A DNA stretch of 64,000 nucleotides from Massospora cicadina. Its lineage: Eukaryota > Entomophthoromycota > Entomophthoromycetes > Entomophthorales > Entomophthoraceae. The stretch lies in assembly GCA_022478985.1 (NCBI GenBank), contig JAKSZP010007898.1, forward strand, positions 124,001 to 188,000. Reading direction: 5' to 3'. Positions within the stretch are counted from its first letter, which is position 1. Each line of letters starts with the position of its first letter. The translations under genes and the position numbers were made by a program. The notes beneath the pieces are model-generated. The model saw only the letters and a program-made list of their open reading frames with translations, was not told where the DNA came from and ran no database searches. Shown piece after piece: positions 48,189 through 59,239 of the stretch.

Positions 48189-49053
48189 TTCATGGCCTGA
48201 TGACATAATTAAAGGTACCAACTGCAAAGATTTTAGCTAGTCTTCAGGAGGCCTAAAAGCTGAAGTTGGCAGGCCTTCCTGACCTCAAACATACCCTAGA
48301 CCAGCGCCAGGTTCAGGCCAGATATGCCCATGTCAGCCTAGGGGATGTGCGTGACGTTTAGCCCTGTGTTACAGCAAGGGCGTTAAAACGCACTAGCTAT
48401 ATAATATAAATAGTGACTGTTCAGTTAATTGGCAAACAGATTTTGAAATCAGTTCATCTGTGTTTACAATTTAATAACTCGAGTTCAGTCAATCTCAAGA
48501 TATATTACCCTGGCTGATGGAAGCGTGCACTTATTGGTGCACCTGGGCTTAGCACCACTTCCTCCTATTGACGATCCCCCCAATTGTTTAAATATGTTTC
48601 CTCAAGACCAACCTTCCTCGTTGATTGACTTCCTTACTAAATAAAATCACATTAGTTTATGTTTTTTATACATTAACTTGGGCTAACCTATGCATGGACC
48701 TCTTTGGGGAGGTCTCTAACAACGTCAGCCGTTTTATTTGCACAAACTTAACCACCTCATCTGGTGCACCTCTGGGCCGCCCTGGTCCCCTCCAGACCGA
48801 GGCACCCAAGCACTCTATCCTAGATCAATGCTTGGATATGGACTCCTTCTTTGGGGTCCACCCAAGTCTTGTTGTTTGCTATCTATCTAATTATATATAC
48901 CGCGTTAAACACCCTTGCCAGTGTTACTTTAGCTCCAGCACCCTCTGCGGTTCTATGCTCACCTTAATACTGACGATTAGTTCCCTGGAGGTGTGGCTGT
49001 GCACTGCACATCACCTCGCTGGGAATAGGAGTGTTATAAACACTCTCCTTACA
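48189..49053 (+). repeat. Element 2 3' LTR
   Basis: About 865 bp, aligning with 41,125-42,008 and ending CCTTACA, followed directly by the GCTTA TSD. The exact first base lies within 48,186-48,193. A 150-codon open stretch (48,625-49,077) falls mostly in the LTR and has no known domain. Confidence 0.88.
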
Positions 49054-49058
49054 GCTTA

Positions 49059-50466
49059 CGTTCACAATAGTTTGTAGACCACTTTATCCAAAGATGATAA
49101 ATAAGACCATAAACTAAACTGTCATTCTGGATGATGGTGGTGTCTAATTATTTTGAGGATCAGTTTGAAAGCGGCTACAACTTCTCAATTTCTCTGGTCT
49201 CAACGGCTGGACCATATTGAACCAAAATTCAAGAGCTACAACAGATATTCCAGAATTTAATCTCCCATGAGTATGTCCCTGGGCTCACAGGACCTCATGG
49301 TTACAGCAAACTGACTGTCCTATAGGTATCATAGGTCTTGAAGGACCCCAGGCCCATGAGGACCTCCAGGTTAATATTTTGGCTCCCAAAGGTCTTAATG
49401 ATACTGGAAGGAGTACATTTTAAGCCTAAATATGGCTCTACATCACCAGATAAGGAATATAGCCTGAGGATGCAAGGTCCACCTGGAAAGAAATTCCATT
49501 TATATTAAACTCACGTTAGATGCCTTGTCTTATAAAGATGGAAAACTTTAGAAAATTTACTTTGGTGGCCAAAAAGCGCCTCAACTAAGTCAAGCAAACG
49601 TGCAAATAATTTGAGTTTCTAATTGTAAACTGTGAGAGACAACTGAAAAGCCATAATGCTGAGATCTAAGACTTTATGGGACATTAAACCCACAATGCCT
49701 CATTTGCCTCCCTTAATTGGCATTGTGTGAAATACATTATGATATGGAAGAAAAATTCCACAATTTATTGAGCAAGCTCCTTGAGAATATGACAAAATAA
49801 AGTCTTCCAAACCTAAGCTTTACACCGCTATCAACTCTTCTTCTGCTCCTAATGATAACTAAATTTAAGCGTAGCTTCAAGGAAAAGTATGCCCTAGACT
49901 ACAAAGAATAGCTTCCTTGCAAGCTTAGAGAGATCTTTGGTTGAAGTGACCACTCATTAGAAAGTGAACCATATTTAATCCTGTTTGAACAGCATGGCCT
50001 GGGAAATCATGACTCCTAACAAAGGGAGAGCCAGACGTGAGATCAAGTACAAACAAAATAATCCAAGAATTTGGTAGCGATTGGACCCTCATAAACATAA
50101 ACAGGATTCAATGCCATCTGGTGGAACAATAGAGAAATACTGAATAAATTATTAAGATGCTTTCGCGCCATTATTGAACTTTAGTTACCACCATCTGTAT
50201 CACTCTGGATGACAATATAACCACGATGACTTCCAATCCTGGATCATACCCTAAGGCACAACTGCATACAATCAGACTCAATTGTAACTTTACTCGCATT
50301 TAAAAGATAAAAGAGGCACTTAAAGAGAAACTTCTTTGACCTTAATTTATAAAGTTCCTTAAACATTTTACACTGATTGTTTTGTGCTCACTTCATAGAA
50401 ACCCAAAAAAATGTGAAATCTTGATGCACTTTATGTAAGGGACCTCGCCACAATGACAAGCGATGC
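49059..50466 (+). pseudogene. Element 4 gag with CCHC knuckle
   Basis: A decayed gag in several frames. A perfect zinc knuckle CTLCKGPRHNDKRC (CX2CX4HX4C) is encoded at 50,425-50,466, the expected nucleocapsid position just before protease. Near 49,275-49,480 short collagen-like pieces occur (GLTGPHG, GIIGLEGPQ, GPPGK), as in some fungal gypsy gags. The gag start should lie to the left of the Element 2 insertion (40,577-41,119). Reading across the single GCTTA target site joins NAVYA to YVHNSL in one frame. Confidence 0.6.
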
Positions 50467-50739
50467 TAGAAAAGATGTTCTAGGAAGGAAAAAAAGGCTC
50501 ATCAAGATGAAATGCATTTTCCTTCATCTTGCCAAACCTGTAACGCATCAAAATAATTTTATTGCACATCCAAGACTAAAACAATTATAACTATGGGGGA
50601 TAAAGATAGTTAACTTAATTTCTTTAGAAAACAGAACCTGATAATAATTAGTCTTCTTCTTATGATTTGCCCATGTTTAATATCCTACCTCCTCAATTTG
50701 GAAGCTTGGTAACCTAAGTTGCTTAACTAACCTACAAGG

Positions 50740-52306
50740 TTCCTGTCTTTGCTATCATTGACAGTGGATCTCCTGAAAATTATATCTCTCAAGCTAGTAA
50801 AACTTATTCATATCACACATGATCTACCACATTACTGTAATATGGCACTGCGGGCTGCAGTGAATCCACATTAATGGGCCTACTCCTCATTACCCATTGA
50901 GTTTGGTAAATTAACATCAGTTGCTTTAGCCGTTTCATTAGATAATTTTAATATATGACTTTATGTTAGTGACTCATTTCCTCTAAGACTATTCTTCTAT
51001 AGTTTACTATGACGATGGGTTTCTATTTCTATTGGGACATAGATTCCCGCTAGTGTTAGAATTTAACAAGATAACAAGATGGATATAACGTCTCAGACTT
51101 GGCTCTTGGAACACAGTGAAGTGGATCAACAATATCAAGTAACATATAAGGGGTTCATTAGTTTTATTACCTCCTCCAGTAGTGGATGAACAAGAAGGAA
51201 TGTCCTTTTAACTATTAAAATCAACGCTAATACCACAAAATTCAGCTTATAATCAATACCTGAATACATGTCAATATACCACTGTGACACCTATTGGAGA
51301 TAGTTGGAAGAACAACCCATCATTAAATGAAGTCCTGACTTGTAGGGTGATCCTTGATCTATCCTATGCCGACCCAATATTGGTGTTGCTAGCTAACTTA
51401 ATGACAACCTAAAGACACTGGCCTCAGTTTTTAATCACTGATGTACAGCTATTATATGACATAATATCAATGACGCTTACATTTTAGAAGTTTATGTGAC
51501 ATTAGTTTAAAAATTCCCCGTTGTAGGTTTAGGTAGATTTTTTATTGGTAGCAAATTGGCCAATTAATTGTGAAAAGGGTAAAAGTTTTGCTGGAAGTTA
51601 TTCCAACTTCGTTTTGACTGAAACTTATGAACTTGTAAAAATAAAGGTTTTTTCATGATGTTGATACATAGACGCTCAACTCTTACGCTCCCAATATTAC
51701 AAAAAATAAGGTGGAAGAAGCTCAGGTGTCCTACAAAATTAATCAGCTATTGGAGTCCAGCTTATTTATGCCTTCGCGTAGTCCCTGAGCTTCACTACTC
51801 TTTTGATCCAGAAGAAGTATGGTAGTCATAGAGTAGTGATGGACTACATAGATTTTATATAAAAACTAAAGAATGATAGCTATACAATGACTAGGATTGA
51901 CATCTTGCTCTGCTTACTTTCAGGATCCTGATACTTTTCACAATGGATCTCGCCTGCAGATATTAGCTAATTAAACTGGCGTCTGACAACAAGTCCAAGT
52001 GTGCTCTCATAACTAATGTAGTGAAATTTAAACCAAAAAAATAATTCCATGGGCTTTGCAATGCACTTGCCATGTTTTAGCGGTCATGGATTGAATCCTA
52101 ATGTAATTCATGGTATTGTTTGTTCTGATCTACCTTGACAACGTCATTGTATTCTTGAGGACTCTTTAATGGACACTAAGAGCACCTTAGAAAAGTGTAT
52201 AACCACCTTTTCAAGGCCTTTCTCAAACTCAAGCTGCCAAAATGCAATTTTTGGTCTAAAATTAAATTTTAGATATGAAGTTGCTAAATAAGGGATTCAA
52301 TCTACA
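50740..52306 (+). pseudogene. Element 4 protease and reverse transcriptase (first part)
   Basis: Protease: AIIDSGSPENYISQA at 50,751-50,795, with the DSG triad intact. RT blocks from about 51,720 are INQLLESSLFMPSRSP, NDSYTMTRIDILLCLLSGS, YFSQWISPAD near 51,940 (the LDLASGY block), a broken FGL/NAP block near 52,050, and the position of the YxDD box near 52,130, reading YLDN. LKLKLPKCNFWSKIKF follows at about 52,213-52,270, and NKGFNLH at about 52,285-52,305 ends at the ORF1-only insertion. The pattern is gypsy, not copia. It is too damaged for any activity. Confidence 0.75.
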
Positions 52307-52892
52307 TAAAATGGCAGTTGAGGCTGCAGCTGCCCCTGCCAACACCCTACTTCGCCAGCAACTTCATGGGGTGATGGAGCCCCTTGTTGAGGGCATCCCT
52401 ATCCCAAATTTCCCTCATGATTTTGAGGAAGATGCGAAGTATGAAATTGAGGAGCTCGCTTTCAGTGTGAGCCACACTTTCATTGATGCGGCAGAAACTT
52501 CTCTTTTGAACCCCACTTATCCCAAAACCTGCAGACGTATCAATACTTTCACTTGTGTGCTGGCTCTCATCACTTTTGCTGAGCATCAACTTTCTCAATA
52601 CGTTGAGGCGATAGATACCGCTGGCCTCATAAACAAAGAAAACCTACAACTATACCTCATTATGCCCCATGTCGCTAATGCTACCACCCCAATTCTGTCC
52701 ACCATGGTCCACCAGCTAAAGCAGGCTCTGGACAAAAGTTTCCCCAAAGCTTCCTCACCTTCTGTTATGGCTTCCTAGGCTGTTAGCTGAGGTTCCATAT
52801 TAGGAATTATTATCTCTAATAATCCCTTTGTTTGGCCCATTTGCAAATAAAGATGCATGGCGGCTCCCCCTTTTGGGTTGGGCACCACTAGT
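52307..52892 (+). mobile_element. ORF1-only LINE-like element (HAL1-like), copy B, 5'-truncated
   Basis: A 586-bp insertion in the RT of Element 4. It is flanked by diverged duplicates of the same 23-24 bases (52,283-52,306 and 52,893-52,915), both encoding a KGFN(L/P)H stretch of the RT, so they are a LINE-type TSD. The insert carries the C-terminal part of the ORF1-like protein, open to 52,778. QYVEAIDTAGL parallels FVEAVYQADL in the 62-64 kb copy. Its tail has CATGGCGGCTCCCC, like the shared LINE 3' end. 5' truncation is typical of LINE-driven insertion. Confidence 0.72.
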
Positions 52893-53256
52893 GCTAAAAA
52901 AGGATTTAATCCACACCTGATAAGGTCACGGCTACCAAGAAGATGTCTCACCCCAAATCCTGAGGGATATGCAGATTTCTAAGGGATTTTAAGTACTGCT
53001 GCATGTTTTTACCCCAATCTGCCAACTTAGAGGAACATCTGGTTTATCTCTTGGTGAAAGGGTTTCCTTTTTTTGGCGACCTAACCAGGAACAGACTTCT
53101 GCTTTTTAAGAACTGCCCTATGTACAAAACCACTCTTGTCCAACCACAATTTTTACTAAACTTTTCTACTGTTCACAGATTGTAGTGATGTATCTGTGGG
53201 AGCCATATAAGCCCAGCATTATGAGACTCATGTTGACCATCCTTTGGCACACAGTA
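52893..53256 (+). pseudogene. Element 4 RT connection and RNase H start
   Basis: After the insertion the gypsy reading resumes with KKGFN and the connection: FKYCCMFLPQSANLEEHLVY (about 52,990-53,049), then RNase H FTDCSDVSVGA (about 53,174-53,206) with the first catalytic Asp. It breaks off at 53,256 where Element 3 begins, and the rest of the RNase H is found at 59,240. Confidence 0.75.
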
Positions 53257-54241
53257 TGTTATGACTAGGGTGAGCCAAGATAAAACTGGGCTGTGGACAC
53301 GGGTGTCTGAACACCCCTAACAGTAAGTCCAGAATGTGAGTGGACGCTTTACCTTTAGGACCAACTCATGGGATGTGGAAGAGGGTTTTTGGTTTCTTAT
53401 GAAAGTGGGAGTGAGAGTGAGGTGTTCTCAGAGATAATTGAGCTGTGACAATTAGAGAGTTAAACAGATAGTTTTTCCATTTTCTCTCCTACAATCTCTG
53501 GGAGCACAAACCTGAATTTTAAGTTCAAAATATAAAACTATAATATATAACATAAATTGGAGGAAAGTAAATTAAAAACTATAATATCCTACCCTTAGCA
53601 GGGTGCTGGGTTTTATGTTGTGCTGGAAAGGAGGGGTTACTAAGCTGCAAATATAAAAATTTGACCGCCATTCTAATTTGATAGTGGCTGAAATTATTGC
53701 TTTGATCAATTCATGGTAGCAACATTTTCTAAGATATCCGCACTACTTATGGAATGTATTGGTAATTATAAACGTCTGAATTTGTTTTAAATTTTTAAAA
53801 AATAACAATTTTTATCCTCATTTTCAACCCTTTCCATGACTTCCTGCCCAAATTTGACTTAATAGATATAATATCTTTTGCCTGGGGTTGCCCATGTGTC
53901 AAATCTTTTCCATAATGGTGGCTTTCAATTGAAGCGCCTGATGGGGATGGGGAATGGGGACCATTGTGTGGAGCTTCCTAAGAATCCTAAGTATAACCAG
54001 AGGTGTCTGATTTTTTATAGGACTCTGCAAATTCTGAAACTAGGATGAGTTTAGCTGAGAATAAAGTTGAGGAAAGGCATGTGGAAAGCAGTGAGAAACA
54101 GCAGCTACCCATCTCTCATCCATGGTATGCCTTAGGTCAGAAATCTGGGTAAGAGATAGATTATTGAGATTTGATCCCTTTTTATCCCTGAAAGGGTGCA
54201 TTATTCCTTAAAATTTAATGGCAGAAGCCGCGGGCCTTACA
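53257..54241 (-). repeat. Element 3 3' LTR
   Basis: 985 bp. It pairs with 58,250-59,239. Shared landmarks on plus are CGGGTGTCTGA near 53,299, TCATGGGA near 53,366, CAGGGTGCTGGGTTTTAT-like near 53,598, GGAGGGGTTACTAAGCTGCA near 53,629 and CTTACA at the end. Confidence 0.87.
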
Positions 54242-54302
54242 TTGCCTTTTCCTCAAATAATAGGGTCTACTACCACTTCAGGGGCGTTGGACAAGGTGTT
54301 AT

Positions 54303-54485
54303 TCATATGTGAGGTAGAGAGTTTATTGGCTGCGATAGTGTCATTATTGGGTAGGGAAGGCAATGGTTTTCTTGGTTAGTTTTTTGAAACTCCGCAATTA
54401 ACTCCAGGCAGGTTGAATAATCTCTGTAAGGAACCCAACTATCTTCATAATATTGGAAGCCTTTCCACAATATAAAATAAAGCAA
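54303..54485 (-). pseudogene. Element 3 chromodomain
   Basis: On minus it reads MLYFILWKGFQYYEDSWVPY (from 54,485). WKGF...DSWVP is the chromodomain core of chromoviral integrases. It lies next to the 3' LTR, as in Elements 1 and 2. Confidence 0.75.
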
Positions 54486-54649
54486 ACTTAATTTGTCTCT
54501 GTGTGATCAAGATTTTCTATACATTAAACGCAGGCGCACCCTCCACCATGATGGGCTCTAATTCCATAGGCTTATTTTATTTTAACAGTTATGGAGATGA
54601 GGCAGGAAAGGAATTATAAATCTTTTAATTAGGGTTTTTTCAAGTGTAA

Positions 54650-55600
54650 AGATCCATTATTCAATGCCTGGGAGATAGTAAAGGGACCTGATCATTTGCA
54701 AGCAAACTTATGGCATGACACTTTGAGGTGCAAATCCGTGGAATCAACCATAATCAAATCTCATTTTAGTAGTACAGGGATGCAAGGCGTTTTTGTTGGC
54801 AAACCACTTGGCTTTGTTAGCTGATTAGTCAACTTTTGATGGAGCTAGAGATGCACCTTCTGGATGTGCTTAATAAAGATGTCTTCTGGTGGAATATTGC
54901 TGCGTATTTAAGATACAATGGTAAAGGCGGGATTGTATCCCAAGTAGGCGTACATGGGCGTTACCCCGTTGATGCATTTAGGAAGTTATTGTACAAAAAC
55001 TGGACCAAAGGAAGATCTTCTGCACAGGTTTCTTAAGAGGCGGTGGCATAGAATTATATATAAGGTTCCAATGACTGGTTGGTTCGTTCAGTTTGACCAT
55101 CATATTGAGTGTGGTATGCCAATGATATGCAGGGCTTGATCTTTGGCATGTTGCACAATGCCTCCTAAAACCTTGCAGTAAACTGAGGGCCCATATCATC
55201 TATTACCTCCTGGGAAGTTCAAAAACATGGGACACAAACAGCCGTTCCATCTCTTTAGCTATAATGGTTGTTAATCAGGGGATGAAGATAGCATATTTTA
55301 TAAATAAATATAACACTTTCATGACTGTAATATACCCTAGTGAATTTTGCAAACCTACAAATGAAATCCACTTGAATTGAGATCCATGGTTCTTTTTCTT
55401 ATTAGAGGGGATTAAGTAGAACATTCCGCCCTATTCTGTCCGATTTGGGATTAGGCACATGTAAGATCACCTTCTAACCAATCAGAGACGTCCTTTGTGA
55501 GGCCATTACAGTCATACCCCCGTTTAATAAAATTGATGCACTTCTTTACACCTGGATGACCCATAGTGGGAAGATCATGATGTTCCCTTATGACGCGGAA
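54650..55600 (-). pseudogene. Element 3 integrase
   Basis: Minus-strand fragments. GPQ-like and WRHCATC sequence near 55,190-55,150 marks the region after the second catalytic Asp. MMVKLNEPT near 55,100 corresponds to the (D/N)GQTER(T/V)N block with the Glu. NGVTPMYAYLGYNPAF lies at about 54,980-54,930, the equivalent of ASTGFSPYEATLGYNP. Frames change several times and the N-domain is not clearly visible. Confidence 0.65.
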
Positions 55601-56049
55601 TGCAGACCAGAGTGAACCCAGACTTTATCATATAAAGTATATTTCTCTATTTTTTGGATATCACATCCAAATGGGGCCTTGACAGCATCTATCCTAGTTA
55701 GAAGGTCAAAGCTTTAGGATTGAAAACATTATAAGCTAACACAGCTTTTAGTAGTGAACCTTCAACATCAGGGAAATATAGGGGAGAACACATTAACCTG
55801 CATCACTAACAGGTGTTGAAACAGTGGAACAACAGGGGTGGCGACCTATGTTTTATTTAGTGTGCATTGGAGTGGAGATGACTCTGGCAATGGCGGGTGG
55901 AGGCGGGGTCACAACTTGCTCTGGGGGAATTGGTGTGACTAACTCAGAATTAGCATTAATGTCAGGGCTCATGTGTGGATTACAACTAACATTATCTGGC
56001 AAGATATGGGTTAACACCTCAACAAACTAATACTTTAATTTAAACTGAG

Positions 56050-57110
56050 GAAATTTTAGTGAGTTCTGGTTTTTCTGTGTGCCAATTTAGGGGGTAGCGA
56101 TAGTAGTTAAATGACTTATGGTCATTGCGCACAACAGGATTTTTAGCACCCTGTAAAGGTACCGCAATGCCTCAATGACCATGAGATGACAGCCAACTTT
56201 AATCATATATGGCCCATGTGCGCATTGCAACATGAACTTCCTGGAAAGGTAAGCCACAGAGTTATCCCTTGTATTTTTTCAAAAGAAAAGCTTCAACCGC
56301 AGTACCTGAGATGTTACAAGCCACAATAAATGGCTAAACTTCATCAGCATTACAAAGCACAAAATTAATAGTGATAACCTTTTTTTATTGCTTAAAAATC
56401 ATGTTGGCACTCTAGGGTACAAATAATTTGCGTTATTACCAATGAGAGTGTAAAGGAGATCAAGCTCAGATATGACAGGTGAAAGATACATAAAAAGGTA
56501 ACAGATCTAATAAGGCTGCGCGGTTGCTTTTGTTTCTCAGGAGTAAGATAAAAACGAATGGCATCCAATTTTGATAGTGAAATAGCATGACCATCCCTCA
56601 ATGGTAGATTACTAAGGAGCTGCACTTTGTCCTTGTAATACTCACATTTAGACGGCTTTGCAACTAACTCAGCCTTGTGAAGGGATGTACCACGGCCACT
56701 AAATTTTTACCATTCTGTTCAGCATTGGAATAGTGGATTGAATGTCATTAAAATATGTAATTTCAAACGAGAACCTGAGATCCCCAGAAGCATCATCAAT
56801 ACGGCGCTGTAAAACTGCTGGTTAGTTTTAAGCCAAAGGTCATGACCTAAACTGATAAATTACATACCGCGTTGAGATGGCACAGTTATTCCTGATCAGA
56901 CTTCACCCGCACTTGATGAAACACGTTAACCAGTTCAAGTTCATAGAAGACCTCTGTGTTGGTAATGATTGAATATGGCAGCTTCCAAGGGGAATGAATA
57001 TGGATCTTGAACTATGACTGTGACATTAATCAAGTGCCATAGTCTACACAGGGTCTCAGAGTGCCATAAAGTTTATGTGCAAAAAACTACTGGAGATGAC
57101 ACAGGAGAGA
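56050..57110 (-). pseudogene. Element 3 reverse transcriptase and RNase H
   Basis: Minus-strand RT: GTLRPCVDYG near 57,060-57,030, LELVNVFHQVRVKSDQE near 56,935-56,885, VMTFGLK near 56,845-56,825, and thumb-like sequence near 56,640-56,600. RNase H: a VRNDHKSFNYYRYPLN stretch near 56,130-56,085, equivalent to the TDHK.L.Y segment. Stops occur every few dozen codons. The YxDD box itself is destroyed. Confidence 0.65.
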
Positions 57111-57134
57111 TTTTAATAATCATCAATACCTTCT

Positions 57135-58240
57135 TTACCATGTCACCATTCCAGATTTTAAAATCCTGGTCTTCCTCGCAGTGTAGTGATATAGTGGGAA
57201 ATTGATCTTGATGAGGTCAACAATAATCTGAAAACTCAAACAACTCTGAGTGACTGAGCATCTGATTACGGCTTCCACATCAAAAACTGAGTAAAAGGAG
57301 CGAAAATGAGGTAAAGTAGGTAGATCAAGAACAACGTTGGTGGAAGAGTATTCCACTGTTGCCGCCATATCATTCCTCGTTGCTAAAGTATGAGGAAGGG
57401 GAGAGTTATTTAAAAGAGAATTAGAGGTGAAGACCAGCATGTTGCGCTCTAAATCTATATACACTGACTGGAAGAGATACTATCCCACCCCTAAGATCAC
57501 TGAGTATATTAGTGCTGGTATGGGCGCAAAGTTTGCCACAAATATACTCATGTGCAACAAAGCTTAGTGTTTTGCGTGAGGGAGGTGTGAGCATTGGGTT
57601 TACCAAGTGCCACATGACAGGTGCACCATGGATATTTGCAGTTTTTGTAGCTTCACAATTTTAAAATTGATGTATATTCATGTAGTACGAGTGTTTACAA
57701 TGGTAATCACTTTTAACTTGCGCTGCCTTACTGTAATATTAATGAAAAATAAGAAGTTTGAGCGTTCAATTTAATTCAACTCATTGAGTAACAAAGGGTG
57801 GGATCTGACTCTTAGCCTTGGAAGGCTTCCATAGCTTGGTGAATCTATTTATGAAATGAGTGGGAGTAACAGCTGCCTGAGCATATGACAAAGGACGAAA
57901 AGTCTGGGTCTTCAAGGTCTGATAAAGACCGTACTACACACTGATCTTTATACACTGGGCATACCTGGCGCTGTCCTTCAAACTGGAAGCCCATAAAAGA
58001 TGTGATAATGGGACATTGGTGGGTCCTCAGGTTCTATAGGAATTTGACCATTCCTAAAGGTTGATTTGAGATATCCTACAAGTAATTGTTTGCTCAGCGC
58101 AAAAGATCTCCAAATGAACTGATATAGCTTCTTCAGCACTATAGGAGTATAGTGGCTATTTGAGATGGCAACAAAAAGCTGTTTCTAGAGCAACTGGCAG
58201 CATAGTCTGTACATCGTCTCACAATTTCTAATTATTGGTT
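57135..58240 (-). pseudogene. Element 3 gag and protease remnants
   Basis: Region between the RT and the 5' LTR of Element 3. The 109-codon open stretch 57,464-57,135 starts MYIDLERNMLVFTSNS, resembling the (D)W(E)R..I.F segment that follows gypsy proteases. A 64-codon stretch at 57,615-57,421 and short pieces up to 58,200 are presumably protease and gag by position only. No D(S/T)G triad or CCHC knuckle was seen. Confidence 0.4.
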
Positions 58241-58249
58241 GGTTTATCT

Positions 58250-59239
58250 TGTTTTGACTAGGTCAATCCAAGAGAAGGATAGATTGTGGATGCGGGTGTC
58301 TGAAAATCCCTAACAGTGGCTCTAGAAAGCGTGACGACGCCATACCTTTAAGAATCAATTCATGGGAGGTGGGAGAGGAGTTTTGGGTTTCCTATGAAGG
58401 CGGGAGTGAGGTTGAGAGTTTTTAAGCGTTGGTTGAGCTGCTACACTGAGAGATATAAACATAGAATCTGCCATAGTTTCTCCTACAACCTTTGGTTGCA
58501 CAAATCTGCTATTTTTCTTTTAATAAAACAAAACTATAAACTTTTTAGACAAATTGTAGGGGGATATTTATATATATATAACCCAACATCTTACCATTAG
58601 CAGTGTGCTGTGTTTTATATTTTTCCAAGGAGGGGTTACTAAGCTGCAAATATAAGGTTCAAATTACAATTTAAATTCAATAGCAGTAAGAATTATTGCT
58701 TTAGAATTTTACATAGTAGTAACATTAGATAAGATTTCCGCACTATTCTTGAGCTTATTAATAGAGTTTAAACTTCTGAATTTGTTTTAGAAATGATGGA
58801 TCTAAATGATAAGTTTATTCCTATTTTGACCTTTTGTCTTTGACTTATTTAAAAAATATGACCTAAGAGAATTATTTTTTCAGGGTTGACCCAAGTGACA
58901 AATTTAACATTATGTTACTACTGATTGAACCGCCTGTTGGAGATGGGGAATGGGGACTGTGGTGTGGAGCTTCCTAAATTTTTCTAAGTCTAGATAGAGT
59001 TGTCTGTTTTTATAATGTAAAATTATGCATATTATAAAACTATGATGGGTTTGTCCTTGAAGGTAGGTTGGGGAAAGGCACGTGGAAAGCAGAAAAGAGC
59101 ATCAGCTAGTCATTTTTGGCAGGGTATGCTCTAGGTCATAAATTAGTAAGAAATGGGGTCTTAGTATTTGAGTCCTTTTTTAGTCCTGAAAGGAGAAATG
59201 ACTTTGTCCAACATAATAGCAGATGCCGTGAGTCTTACA
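58250..59239 (-). repeat. Element 3 5' LTR
   Basis: 990 bp, partner of 53,257-54,241. On minus it starts TGTAAG, the same start as the Element 1 LTR. Just outside it (58,249 leftwards, minus strand) lies AGATAAACCAACCAATAAT with the CCAACCA motif discussed in the findings. Confidence 0.87.

Larger units (their letters stand above)
41125..49053 (+). mobile_element. Element 2: Ty3/gypsy chromovirus nested in Element 4
   Basis: The LTRs are at 41,125-42,008 and about 48,189-49,053 and end CTTACA. A perfect 5-bp TSD, GCTTA, lies at 41,120-41,124 and 49,054-49,058. A polypurine-rich AAAAGAATGAGAGGG (48,171-48,185) precedes the 3' LTR. Gag is poorly visible. Protease, RT, RNase H, integrase and chromodomain follow in order. 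The RT is split by a 1.9-kb insertion at 43,684-45,599. Net of that insertion the element is about 6.0 kb. It is related to but clearly distinct from Element 1. Confidence 0.92.
53257..59239 (-). mobile_element. Element 3: minus-strand Ty3/gypsy chromovirus nested in Element 4
   Basis: The LTRs are at 53,257-54,241 (3') and 58,250-59,239 (5'), both TGT...TACA on the plus strand. Read on minus: RT, RNase H, integrase, chromodomain. Flanking 5-mers CAGTA (53,252-53,256) and CTATA (59,240-59,244) are a worn TSD. The boundaries are confirmed independently: removing the element rejoins the RNase H of Element 4. It is more decayed than Elements 1 and 2, with hardly a run of 60 codons open. Confidence 0.88.
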
